Source: Chalciporus piperatus (lineage: Eukaryota > Basidiomycota > Agaricomycetes > Boletales > Boletaceae). From it: a DNA stretch of 41,865 nt. Below are positions 21,617-31,896 of the stretch, piece by piece. The translations under genes and the position numbers were made by a program. The stretch covers positions 1 through 41,865 of the forward strand of contig JBBPTG010000214.1 in the NCBI GenBank assembly GCA_038093975.1, in the 5' to 3' direction. The notes under the pieces are model-generated. The model searched no databases and was not told where the DNA came from. It saw only the letters and a program-made list of their open reading frames with translations. How positions within the stretch are numbered: position 1 is the stretch's first letter; each line of letters begins with the position of its first letter.

Positions 21617-22800
21617 GTCCACCACTGCCTCAACCTTCGTCGTCCCGGGGCTTGATACCACAATCCGTATTTCTATCGTTCAAGGAACTTCTCAACTCGA
21701 ACCCCAAGGGACGCATGACTCTGAAAACATTCTTGGATGATAGGAATGGCAGAAACAGCCGGGGAGGGCTGCGGGTTTTTTTCCAGCAATCGCTTGGTGA
21801 AGGTTTGTGTCGGCCTCGATCACTTCAGTTTTGGGAGTGAGGCTGAAAAGCCACTCTTCTTTGGTGAGTGCGACGGTATTTCACGCGAATAACCAACGAA
21901 TAACTGTTCATAGTTGTAGTATAGTGCGCTCGGGGAATCGGCCTCTTCATTTCCTCCCGGATTCGCTTCTTTTCGAGCACAGTTCCTTCGCTTGTTCCTG
22001 CTCTAGAGTGCGGTGCGGCAACGATCGTCCCTCTAGTCTTGCAGTTTGGAAAGAATGTATCGCTGGACAACTACGGTAGCTCTGTCCACTCATCAAACTT
22101 TACGCTAGCTCCGATCGATGGCGCTGCTCGATAACCTCTCAGAGTATGCAGATATGTTCGATAAGACAGCCCGTCATCAAGAAAGTGTGGCCTAATCTAG
22201 TACGCACATCCTCTTTCCATCCATCTGCGAGGGTGCACTGATCGTTCGACTAGCAATCTGGATTTGCAGGTACCGTCGCTGTTATTTGCGAGACTACGAT
22301 ACGCGCCATTGTCGCTAAAAGTGAGTACTTTGCGCGTTTGATCAAGAGCTCTCATCGGATCACTTCCACGATCAGCTCAGCAGCCGCATACTCAATAACG
22401 AACTTTTTCGTCTTCGGGCACGCCTTCAAAACGATCCCGAGGCTTCTATAAAAACAAACGCCTGTATTCTTATCGGCCGACTTGGGCCTTCCCTGGGTTA
22501 CAATGCCAAACAGAAGGTCCTCGTCCTGCATTCTATAAGGCGCCTAAGGATCCTTTCATCCATGCGCGTACGACCGGTTTAATGGCTTTCATGGCGACAA
22601 GCGAGTTTTTTTTAGCATCGAAGATGTGGCTGCAAAAGTGGTTCCGAGCATCGCGTCACTCTCGATAAAGAAAAGTGAGCCTCATAGTCCTCCAGCGCAG
22701 AGTCTTGCCAAGCATTTGTTAGGGTTGTGCCCGATCAAGGTTTCAAGGCATCGGAGTCGTTTATCAAGCGGCTGGAAACTTGTGCAGCCCTTATAATAGT
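21617..22800 (+). pseudogene. relic of a SCY1-like (SCYL1/Cex1) HEAT-repeat protein gene
   Basis: Fragments in changing frames follow the order of SCY1-like pseudokinases. First comes IPQSVFLSFKELLNSNPKGR plus MTLKTFLD. After a poly-T frameshift come GFFSSNRLVKVCVGLDHFSF and GSEAEK. Then ECGAATIVPLVLQFGKNVSL with DNYGSSV, NLSEYADMFDKTA, RILNNELFRLRARLQNDPEA, KTNACILIGRLGPSLGYN, DPFIHARTTGLMAFMATSE, IEDVAAKVVPSIASLSI and finally DQGFKASESFIKRLE. The kinase-like N-terminal half is missing and there are several single-base frameshifts. The living family binds tRNA export and COPI trafficking components. Open frames on the opposite strand here are antisense artefacts. Confidence 0.75.
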
Positions 22801-23119
22801 GAGATTTCTCTTGTTTCCGCACTATATTCACCAGCTCACTTAACCGCTGGACATGCAAGGTAGATCCCCAAGTTGCAAATGAGATAGACCGTCATCAATA
22901 TCCAGCTATGTCGTTGCCAAGGAGGCGTGTGATAGTAGTGGCAAATGTAGAATCAAAGTACACCCGTCTGTAATTACCAAGTAACTAGTGCCTACTTACA
23001 CACCAGCTTCCCGCCTTGAACTTGGTTCTTATCATCATCACTTTGCATCTCACTTTTTTTCTCTTTCCAATAACTCGGACACTTGATTTTCCACCAGTTT
23101 TTATGCAATTTAACGGACG
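22801..23119. promoter_or_regulatory. upstream region of VPS74
   Basis: The 319-bp interval between the SCY1-like relic and the VPS74 ATG has no gene. A pyrimidine-rich stretch (CTTTTTTTCTCTTTCC, about 23052-23067) precedes the start and would suit a transcription start region. Confidence 0.4.
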
Positions 23120-24538
23120 ATGAGCACCGCCGCCGGGTTATCTCGAAGACGTGTTGGAACGGCGTCCACTTCCTCGGTTTCTGGAGATGATTCATCAAAT
23201 CCTGGGAGGCCCGCGAATGGCTCAGCTTCAAACGGTGTAGCCACCCATGCAGGCTCTGCATTCGAGGGCGGAAATAAAATTGCGTTCGACCCGCGCGACC
23301 TTGATCAAGACAGGGAAGACACCCGTTATGGCGGCAAGGTGCCCCGTCTCACCATCATGGAGGAAGTTCTCTTGTTGGGAATAAAGGACAAGCACGTATG
23401 TTCATATTAATTGATTTGCTTTGCGCGTTTGTCATCTTCTGTGCGACATTCCGCATTTTTGGTGGTTCCCGCAGCACCCATTCCAGCGCTTGACACCGGC
23501 AATCCGCCATGTGTGCTCTTCCGGTTTACTCTGGAGGACATTCCTTCTCACCTTTCACAGACCTTGTTTCCATGGTGCTCTCTCGTGACTGACATTCCTT
23601 ACTTGCGTAGGGGTACCTCTCTTTTTGGAACGACAGCATCTCTTATGCTCTCCGGGGCTGCATACTCATCGAACTCGCACTTCGTCGTCGGATAGCTCTC
23701 GTCAAGGACGCTAATCGGCGCAGAAACCCCCTCCCAGATCGTTTAGTGGAAGTTATAGATGACAGACAAACGGGGGAAACGATACTGGACGAAACCCTCA
23801 AAATGATGAAGGCTCAAGAAGGGGACAAATTCTCCATAAGCAGCTGGATCGATCTTCTGAGTGGTAAGTGACTCACCCTCGCTTGGTGTCCTTGCACTCC
23901 GTTCGTACAATCCACCAGGCTGATCTCCTGCCTCAGGTGAAACGTGGAATGTTATGAAGATCGGGTACCAACTCAAGCAAGTTCGGGAACGTCTTGCAAA
24001 AGGCCTCGTTGACAAAGGCGTGCTGCGCACAGAAAAACGAAATTTCCTCTTGTTCGACATGGCCACACACCCTGTGGCAGACGTTCGGACGAAAGAATCC
24101 ATCATCACCCGCATTGTATCACTCCTCACAGCTACCACATCCACCATCCCACCCACCGCTCTCGACAAGGAGGGTGTCCAATGCAGAGTCACCCGTGCCG
24201 TTTGTCTCGCCTGCGCAGCTTACGCGGCTAGCGTCTTGGACAACGCTTTCGGTCGGCTAACGTACGAAGATCGCGAAGCCGCTTTCCAAAGATGTGACGA
24301 GGTGTTGGCAGAATTCGCGTGTTGGCCGTTTGGAAGCAACAGTGGTCCGGGCACAGCAAGTGGTCGGAGAAGGGAAGCGGTCAGGATCGGAATGGGGAGC
24401 AGCTTACCCAGTGGGCGAGAAAGCATCCTCGGCCTTGTGCAGGAAGTGAAGAAAGAGATGAACGGAGAGGAAGATCTTGGATTTGAGCTGGTTGCGGGTG
24501 TCCTGGAGGTACTCTCCAAACTCGACTCGCTGTTGTGA
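23120..24538 (+). CDS. VPS74: Golgi phosphoprotein 3 homologue (VPS74/GOLPH3)
   Basis: Exons 23120-23395, 23611-23863 and 23937-24538 give 376 residues. A Ser/Gly-rich disordered N-terminus of about 75 residues precedes the GPP34 fold. The fold begins [17 protein letters not shown] and continues across the intron into [19 protein letters not shown] and [13 protein letters not shown], then [33 protein letters not shown] and [18 protein letters not shown]. Vps74/GOLPH3 binds phosphatidylinositol 4-phosphate on Golgi membranes and retains glycosyltransferases through COPI. The conserved Trp and Arg of SFWND...LRG that form the lipid-binding site are present. The first intron is long for this genome (215 nt), but joining its flanks gives the expected sequence. 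A Gly/Arg-rich insertion lies near 320. Confidence 0.93.
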
Positions 24539-26338
24539 CTGCATTCCATCGTTACCTTTTTTTTCCCGAACGTTTGGATTCGCTTTCAACGCTCCCTTTT
24601 CCTACTTATTATTTTCTGGTCCGCTGTAATTGGATTGTCGGTTTTCTCCTGAACCTGACACACTAGGCCCACAGAGGGAGGACGATACAATTTTGGAGTC
24701 TTTGACTACTTACCCTGGGCTTGAAGTTGTAGGCAGACCAAAGAGTCGGATGGAGACAGTCGATTGCCGCTCCAATACATGGGTACACAACACAGCCGAC
24801 TGACTGCCAGTCCTAATTGGTGGATGCAGATCCGAAAAGCAAATACACATGCAAAGGGAGTGCCCCATTCAGAAATATGTTCGACCATCGCCCACAGGTT
24901 TCGGTCTCACTGGCAGCCTCGTGGACCGCAGACAGTCGGACAACCGTGACCCTTGAAGCTCTGATCCGCTCTTGGGGCACCTAACTCCCGAGTGTCTTGC
25001 CAAGGCTCAGGTGAAGTCCCTGACCAATGTTTCATGGCTGTGCGTATACGTTTCATCTCGCTGTCTTTTCTGAGTGTCATTTTTTCCTATATGAATAATA
25101 TCCTGGTAGGTTTACGTGCGCATGGGCACGACTTGCCAAAAACACCCAACGAACTTTCAGTTCAGGGAAGCGCGGTCAGGTGTCGTGTCAATGCCCCTCC
25201 CTGCTCAAGATCAACAGTTCCATCGGATCCTATCATTCAGCTCCCTCCGAGGCATATGTGACAGACCGTGTATATGACAATTGAGGAAGCAAAGATAAGT
25301 CTGTATGCGCTGTCATTTGGAGATCGCATGGTTTGAACTTTGGTGTACCTGTGACTAAACTCGCACCTCGTTTCGTGTTCGCTTCTGTAACAGTGTAACC
25401 ATTGACAGTTTCCCCAGGCTGAATCAGGATGGACAGATACCGAGATTCAAGACGCGTAACTGAGACTTCCTGTTCCCCCCTAGTACCAACTTGAAAGAAC
25501 CATTCCGATCAACCCAAGTCGTCACCTACAGCAAAACGAGAGCTACCTTTATCAGCTAAAGTTTTGAAGAAAGAAAAAACGTCATTGATAAGCAGGACAA
25601 AGGTTGCGAGCTGCCGCCTGGACCTGGAGAGCCCTGATCAGGGCTCCGAGACGCTGGCTGAATACAAGATCTGGGACCTAGCTTAATGTTTGATGCTTTT
25701 AGAGTTTGATGGATAGTTATGGATAAGTACGCTTTTGAGGCGTAGCCCCAGTGCTGGCAGGTCAGCCTAAGCTAAGGTTGGGCTAAGGACGAGTCTTTTG
25801 AATTGGATTGTTGAACCGGGATTGTTGGGCCGACGGTACCGTGCCATACGTATAACGCGTGGATCCGTAATGCGCTTTTTACCTTTTTACCAACTTTTTA
25901 CCAACTTTTCTCGGTGCACTCAGTCACTGACAGTCAGTCACTGACCCTGTTCGCCAGGCGAGGATTCCGCGATTGAATCATAGTATCACCTCCGTTAAAA
26001 TGGGCGGCGGCGACAGCACAACCGTGACCATGCCAATAACCATTAAATCTAAAGTTTCAAGATTCAATTCGTCGGTCAATATTATTTAGCTAACCCTGGT
26101 CAGTCCCGCAACATGGAGTGGTCGCTCACCGCCTCAAGTTCCCTGAAGATGGTTTTTTTTTGCTTGCAGGAATTTTGGGGTGCTACATAAAATGCCAACA
26201 GCCGGCAGAACTCACACGGGTTTTGCAAATATTCAGGGATTCATATCATAGCCTTGTCACCGCATGCAGCCTCGACGAGGCTTACCTTTTGCATCAACTT
26301 GGTAAGTTCATAGAATCAGGGCTCGACAAGCGCTGCGT
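24539..26338. other. 1.8-kb interval without confident gene
   Basis: 24690-25260 shows protein-like plus-strand patches in shifting frames, for example TYPGLEVVGRPKSR, FGLTGSLVDRRQSDN and PLLGHLTPECLAKAQVKSLT. These suggest a decayed gene that I cannot name. 25261-26100 has no such signal. Near 25880-25910 TTTTTACCAAC is repeated, and CAGTCACTGA is repeated near 25920-25945. A frame at 26118-26348 has no family signature. Confidence 0.4.
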
Positions 26339-26348
26339 CTATATATAA
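26339..26348 (+). promoter_or_regulatory. TATA box upstream of the G-alpha gene
   Basis: TATATATAAA lies about 206 bp before the predicted ATG at 26554, followed by pyrimidine-rich DNA (26450-26520). The motif is a good TATA match; its use is inferred from position. Confidence 0.5.
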
Positions 26349-26553
26349 AGAGCCCGGGACGCAAGCTGTCACTCGACTTTCCACAGTGCACCGTCCCTGG
26401 TCGCGGCTGTTCCTTACGAGACCAGTCACCACTTTAATTACCAAGATTCAATTCGCTTCTATCTTTAAATTTCCCTCGTCCGAGTCGTGGTCCAGGTTTT
26501 ATTTTCCCCCGTCTCCATAACTCGATCTTTTGAGAACTACCATCACCGCAATC

Positions 26554-28434
26554 ATGGTGTTTAACTACGATGCCGCAGATCCGTTGGCTGTCGTCACTGC
26601 CCCTCCGCCGAATGAGACGCCGCATGAGAAGGCTGCAAGGGAAGAACGGGAAATTGAGGCACAAAGGATTAGCGACCAGATCGACGAAGAGCTTCGTGCG
26701 GAGAGAGTGGCACTAAAGAAAAAGCAGGAGATCGTCAAAATACTCTTACTGGGGCAGAGCGAGAGCGGTGAGTAACCATCGAGATCGGGTTCCAGATGAA
26801 TCTCGCTCGTTGTTCGTCCCCACCATTTGGGAGGTTGGAACTGAGCGTTTCCTTATATTCGCTGACAGGGAAATCCACCACCCTCAAGAGTTGGTCACAT
26901 TGCCCCATCACGCTCGTGTTGAGTACTAACAATCTATCAGATTTTCGAATGCGTTTCGCAAGAGACAAATGGATTCAAGAACGAGCATCATGGAGGACCG
27001 TCATCCAGCTTAATCTTGTACGCTCCGTCAACACAATTCTCGAAGCTCTAGGGGCTGCAATCGAAGATGAAGCCGAGGAGGATAAGTTACCATTCTCAGA
27101 CAAGCACCATCTCCTTCGACTTCGGCTTCGTCCTCTCCGCGGGGTCGAGGATGACTTAAAACGATTGCTTGGCGCCAGGCCTGAGGAGATCCCTGGGTCG
27201 CGAGACACCTCACACAAGCTCACCCCTAGGACATCATCAGAATTCTTCGTTCGATCCACAAACTGGCGAAGCATTTTGCAGGCATCCCACCCTGTTGATT
27301 CGGGCACCTCTCAACGTTCCGTACGGACCGACGGTGCAAACAGTCAAGATGTCACGGAAGTCATTGCCAGCTGTAACGACGACATCAGAGCATTGTGGAC
27401 GAACAAGGTCATTAGAGAGACGTTGAAAAGGCGTAAGGTCCGTCTCGAGGACTCAGCAAGTTTGTTGGTACCGTTCTTTTATTCCCAACTCCTCGTTTTA
27501 CTGACTCATACCTGCTTACAAGTTTCTTGGACAGCTCAGAGCGTATTACCGCTCGCAATTACGAACCAACGGATGCCGATATTGTCCGTGCGCGTCTGCG
27601 TACGTTGGATATTCAGGAGTATGATTTGAATGTCGAGGAAGGTGAGTGTGCAGAATCCATTGTTTCGGTATTGTCAGAGGCATGCTTTGCAGAGGGTGAA
27701 ATGAAAATATGGAAGATCTATGATGTTGGGGGTTCGCGCACCCAGGTAACCTCACCTCTACCACGCTCAAATTTTTGAATACTCACGATGTCCGGAGCGT
27801 AACGCATGGCTGCCGTACTTTGATCAAGTGAATGCAGTCATCTTCCTCGCCCCAATCTCGTGTTTCGACGAACGATTAGAAGAAGATCCACAGGTAAACC
27901 GGCTGGAGGACTCGTTCATCCTGTGGAAAGCGATTTGTTCATCCAAGCTCTTGAGCCGGACGACGCTCGTTATCTTCCTCAACAAAGTCGATATCCTCGA
28001 AAAGAAGATAGCGAGTGGTACCATGGTCAACCGATACCTCCCCTCGTACGCCGACAGGCCAAACGATGCCGTGTCTGTCATAAAATGTACGTCCCTCTTT
28101 TCTCATCCCCTCAGCTTGGCGTTTCACCGGCTTGAGATTAGACCTCAGTCAGAAATTTAAAGACACGGTCAAACACAACTCCTCGGAGCCGCGGACATGT
28201 CACATCTTTTCAACGTCGGTAATCGTTGAGTTCATTTTTTCCCTCACGGTGGCAGCATGTTACTGATTTCCGCTTCGCCGGATCGATGTCATCAGAATAC
28301 AGAAACCACGGCGCGGACTTTAATGTCAGGTGCGTAGCATGGTTTGTCGTGTTTATTTAATTCCATGCTGACCGACCAGTTCAGTACGAGATGGGATCAC
28401 ACGAGCTCATCTCAGAAAAGCCGATCTTGTTTGA
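26554..28434 (+). CDS. divergent heterotrimeric G protein alpha subunit
   Basis: Nine exons (26554-26767, 26869-26889, 26941-27463, 27523-27641, 27693-27745, 27798-28086, 28142-28224, 28296-28329, 28385-28434) encode 461 residues, about 100 more than a typical G-alpha. The P-loop GQSESGKS lies at 67-74, the switch I Arg/Thr in RLRTLDI, switch II DVGGSRTQR at 303-311, NKVD at 372-375 and TSVINTETT at about 431-439 (TCAT-like). The C-terminal helix is VRDGITRAHLRKADLV. The catalytic Gln of DVGGQ is Ser307. There is no Gly2 for myristoylation and no N-terminal Cys; a Lys/Glu helix occupies the N-terminus. The extra length is an insertion in the helical domain (about residues 130-210). Three introns need GTTGGT or GTTGAG donors, but each restores conserved sequence. 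This fits the expanded, diverged G-alpha families of Agaricomycetes. The effector is unknown. Confidence 0.88.
26869..26889 (+). other. 21-nt microexon encoding the P-loop end
   Basis: This exon supplies the last P-loop residues, giving GKSTTLK across both junctions. It is bounded by CTGACAG and a GTTGGT donor. It is too short for most gene finders; skipping it would destroy the nucleotide-binding loop. Confidence 0.75.
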
Positions 28435-28699
28435 TGAACTTGTGGCCACACACACACACAAATCGCGACCTATATTATGAACGGGAACGACTTCAGATAA
28501 TGGAAATATAACGAGATCTTTAAAGATGAGACCCACAAGCGCAATCAATGACGTGCGTTTTACACCATTATCGCTTGAATACACATACTTAACATACACT
28601 ATAGGTATCTGGAATGCACTCGCTGCATAATACACAATGCCGCCTACTCTAGTTCGCTGATCTCCCACTTCTACCTACCCCATGTAACGTAATTTATTC

Positions 28700-30782
28700 T
28701 TACAATGGTCTCCATCCTTCGCCAGCCGGCCACTTGAGATTATCTGATTCTGTCAAGAAATCGCGATATGGGCCCCCAATCTTTTTAGGTTCGCCTCGTC
28801 CGTCGTCACCTGAACTTGGTTCATCGTCCGTGGTCGGGTCAGAATACGGGTCTTGATCAACATTCGCGGCCGACCATCGGGTGGTCGTATCCCCCATCAA
28901 CCCTTCCTCGCTCTCTTCTCGCCACCGGGCGCCGCCAAGCTGTGCATGATTGACATACCCACGTCTACTGATCCCTGCCTCTGCCTTGTACCTCACCGCG
29001 TCCAACTTTGGTTGTGCCTTGAGCTGTAGATTATTGATCGTCTTTTGTATATTCGAGATCGCCGACTCTGCGCTCTCTTTATCACGAGCGAGGGAGCGGT
29101 GGCGAGAGAGTCCCTGGAACGAAGCGGTCCGCAAGTGGGGGTGGGTAGATGCGGCAGAAGGAACAAAGGGTAGGTCGCTCGTGGCTGAGGTGGGCGTCAA
29201 CTGCATACTCTCCGGTCGTTTCCGTCGCGGTGGAGGGGGAGGGAGCGAGGTGGACGATCCGGGATAATTTATCGACTTGGAACGTGTGACTCGAGGAGTG
29301 ATGGGCGAACAAGGCTGGGAGTCGTTCATGCTGGGTTCAGTGCAGATGGACGGCCTACGATCAGGATGCATCGGGGGCGGCATTGCGCCAGGACCGGCGA
29401 CGGCTGGTAAGTATTCCGTATTCACCGGTGAAAACGCATCTCGGCTAGGCAAAGGTGGACGGAACGGTGCTGAAGTGCTCGTGAGAGTAGCACTTGCAAC
29501 CTGTTCGAGAGATGGCAATGAACTCGACGTCGACGAGGCTAAACTTGGTTTTCGTCGGTGCGGCAAGGGGGGTACGAACGTCGCGTCTTCCGATATAAAC
29601 CCGTCAGGTAACTTGGGAGCCTGTTTGGACGGACTGAGGCTTCGCGTGCGTGTGTTACTGGTGAGGGAGGAAGTGGAGGACGTTTTGAGGATTTGAAGAA
29701 CCCGTTCTCGCTCGAGTTGTTCCTCTACGCGTTTCATCGTCTGACCGTGCTTACTGGCTTCAAGGGACTGTTTCATCAGTGGACTTGTAATGTGGGTTGG
29801 CTTAACGGGGATAAGGGGGGGAACGGAAGGCAGTAAAAGGTTCGCTGTCGACGTGACCGGGATGGCTACAGCATCCGAGGGACGTCGAGGAGGTCCCGCG
29901 AGCAATGCGGGCTTCCTCGGAGGTAGAGGAGGAATTTTACCGTTCTTCGTAGGGCTAATAGCCATTACGGTCTTGTCCGTCGACGTCTCCATCACTGGAT
30001 CACTAGCATCTGGCCTGTCTCGGTTGAGAAATGGGTTGTGACTAATCTTGTTGTGGCGGTGGGGCAGGCCCGTGAAGGGCTCGGGATCGACAGGAGCTGG
30101 TGCAGCGGACCGCTCGAGCGACCTTCGGGTGAATGGGTTCGATTCTGATGACAACGGACCCGTGGTGGGTGGTTGTTTTTGGCGGTCTGGATGGGATGGA
30201 GGTGCTTGTACAGGTCGTTTGAGAGGAGAGAGTGGTCGAGGGACATCATGGACTTTGGTCGCTTTGGGAGAGGCTGTATGGGTTTATGATAAGCACCATT
30301 TTGCCGCCATCATGATGCGAGAACGGAAGTGTCGATTTGGGATAGACATGGCGTAGAAATGTGCAGTGACCAAAAAAGAACGCTTACCCTGAACGAAGAC
30401 CAGCGTTCGGTCTACCCCCTTACCAGACTGCGCATGTACGACAAGACGAAGAGCAGCGAAGAACTGGCCACCGGTGAGAGTGTCAGAGGGTAGCAAGTTT
30501 GGATAGAACAACTTGAGGATCTGGAATAGCTTGTCAGGAGCTGCCAACCGGAGGAAGTACCGAACTGACAGCATCAATGTCAGAGGCCGGAATATCTAAG
30601 AATCTGCCTCGCAGCCAAGCCCTTGCCTCTCGAACGCCTATAGACGTGCGCTCGTAATGGGCGTCGTCACGGATGATGTTCGAGTCGGTGTCGGTTGCGA
30701 CTGCGAGATCGTTGAGGGAGGTGGTGTACAGATCGTATTCGTCATCGTTAAGAGCTGAGACGTGCAATGTTAATGAACGCAT
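28700..30782 (-). CDS. EH-like domain protein with long disordered region
   Basis: Exons 30782-30570, 30520-30388 and 30273-28700 encode 639 residues. The first 115 residues form a conserved block: MRSLTLHVSALNDDEYDLY, GVREARAWLRGRFLDIPASD, ILKLFYPNLLPSDTL and GGQFFAALRLVVHAQSGKGV. The GGQFFAALRL segment recalls the second helix-loop-helix of EH domains, which bind NPF peptides in endocytic scaffolds, but the calcium loop is not obvious. That naming is tentative. The rest is low-complexity and rich in Pro, Ser and Arg, with two NPF motifs (SNPFTRR and SHNPFLNRD), several polyproline stretches (SLPPPPPRRKRP) and a short helix ESAISNIQKTINNLQLKAQP. It ends FLTESDNLKWPAGEGWRPL. Such composition suits an endocytosis or actin-patch adaptor. 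It starts 255 bp from, and diverges from, the next gene. Confidence 0.72.
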
Positions 30783-31037
30783 TGTCGATGAGCAAACTTG
30801 CTCGAGGTTGTCTTGAGCGTCGTCGACGAGAAATACGAGACTTGAAACTTGACAGCAAACGTGAATGACAGAACTCGTTAGCTGTGGCAGTGGGCGCTTA
30901 CATAGTCTCTTAATATTGGCACGTGTCACCTGCACTACCAAGACATCAAAGGTATCTATCTACTTCACTCCATCAGATCAACTTGATTTATTAACATAGA
31001 CTAGACATGTCTGACCATCCCGGTTCTCCAGTTAAAC

Positions 31038-31658
31038 ATGTCGCAAAAGCCTACTGTCAAGTTCTTGCTACCAGACGAAGTCGCGGACCATCCCTCGGAG
31101 TTGTTCCCCTTTGGCGATCCTCCACCATGGCAGCCAAATTTTGAGGATCTCTCATCCGAATCATCGCCCTCATCACTGCCTGGTAGGCGACCTCTAGATC
31201 CACCACCATGCTGTTTCTCGAGACCATCACCCATCCGCATGAAATCACATGATTTCCCGCCATTTCGAATCACATCTCTCAGTCACAAGCTAACAGATGG
31301 GTTCCATCTACTCTACCCACGAGATCTACTGGAGAGACGTGGTATCAGTCGAGCTGATTGGTTGAGATTTTTGGAAGATCTAGCCATCGCCGCTCGTCTC
31401 TCAACACGGGGACTTGGAGCCGTTCGTTGCTCTGTCCCTGTCACACCACTGCTCGCTCACCGCATATTTCCTGCACGAGTCCTTGGCTCTGTCTACGACT
31501 CTGCCTTCGCGGGAAGCGCTCTACAAGAAGTACGTGCCCTGCTCACAATATGGAACCAATGTGCGTTTGAGCGGCGGAAGCTTCGCGTGACGCTGCGAAT
31601 TGCTTCAGATGCGATGGGGATTACAGGGAGGTTTGAGCTGATGGTCGAGTCGCTATAA
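31038..31658 (+). CDS. conserved-looking hypothetical protein
   Basis: A single exon of 206 residues starts at MSQKPTVKFLLPDEV. The N-terminal 75 residues are Pro/Ser-rich. From about 78 the sequence looks folded: FPPFRITSLSHKLTDGFHLL, ISRADWLRFLEDLAIAARLS and EVRALLTIWNQCAFERRKLR, then a final beta-like VTLRIASDAM...GRFELMVESL. I do not know a named family; the W..FLEDL and WN..AFERRKLRV elements should be usable for profile searches. There is no signal peptide or transmembrane helix. It shares a 255-bp divergent promoter region with the EH-like gene. Confidence 0.65.
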   Translation: MSQKPTVKFLLPDEVADHPSELFPFGDPPPWQPNFEDLSSESSPSSLPGRRPLDPPPCCFSRPSPIRMKSHDFPPFRITSLSHKLTDGFHLLYPRDLLERRGISRADWLRFLEDLAIAARLSTRGLGAVRCSVPVTPLLAHRIFPARVLGSVYDSAFAGSALQEVRALLTIWNQCAFERRKLRVTLRIASDAMGITGRFELMVESL

Positions 31659-31896
31659 CAGGAAGTATTGGTTTTCATTCGTAAGTCCTCAACCCCCCAT
31701 GGTTATATTCATATTCAGAATCCGCCGTAGAATTTCGCCTTCAATGGTGCGTTGGTCATGCGCAGCCCTTACGTTCGAGGGGAGGCTACTTTCATTCCTT
31801 TCTGCCTGACCCAATGTGATCCCACGCTTCAGCCCCATAAAGCTGAGCTTCCAAGTGGTTGTTGCTCATTTCCATCCACACTTCCGACTCTCCATC

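Noticed and set aside
21825..22070. 81-residue minus-strand frame
   Set aside because: The plus strand of this interval carries the SCY1-like relic (FGKNVSLDNYG and neighbours). The minus frame is antisense.
22380..22560. Minus-strand protein-like stretch (FGIVTQGRPKSADKNTG)
   Set aside because: It looked coding at first, but the plus strand gives NNELFRLRARLQNDPEA and GRLGPSLGYN, a much better match to SCY1-like HEAT repeats.
26118..26348. 76-residue plus-strand frame upstream of the G-alpha gene
   Set aside because: No family signal, it overlaps the TATA box, and its position fits a promoter.
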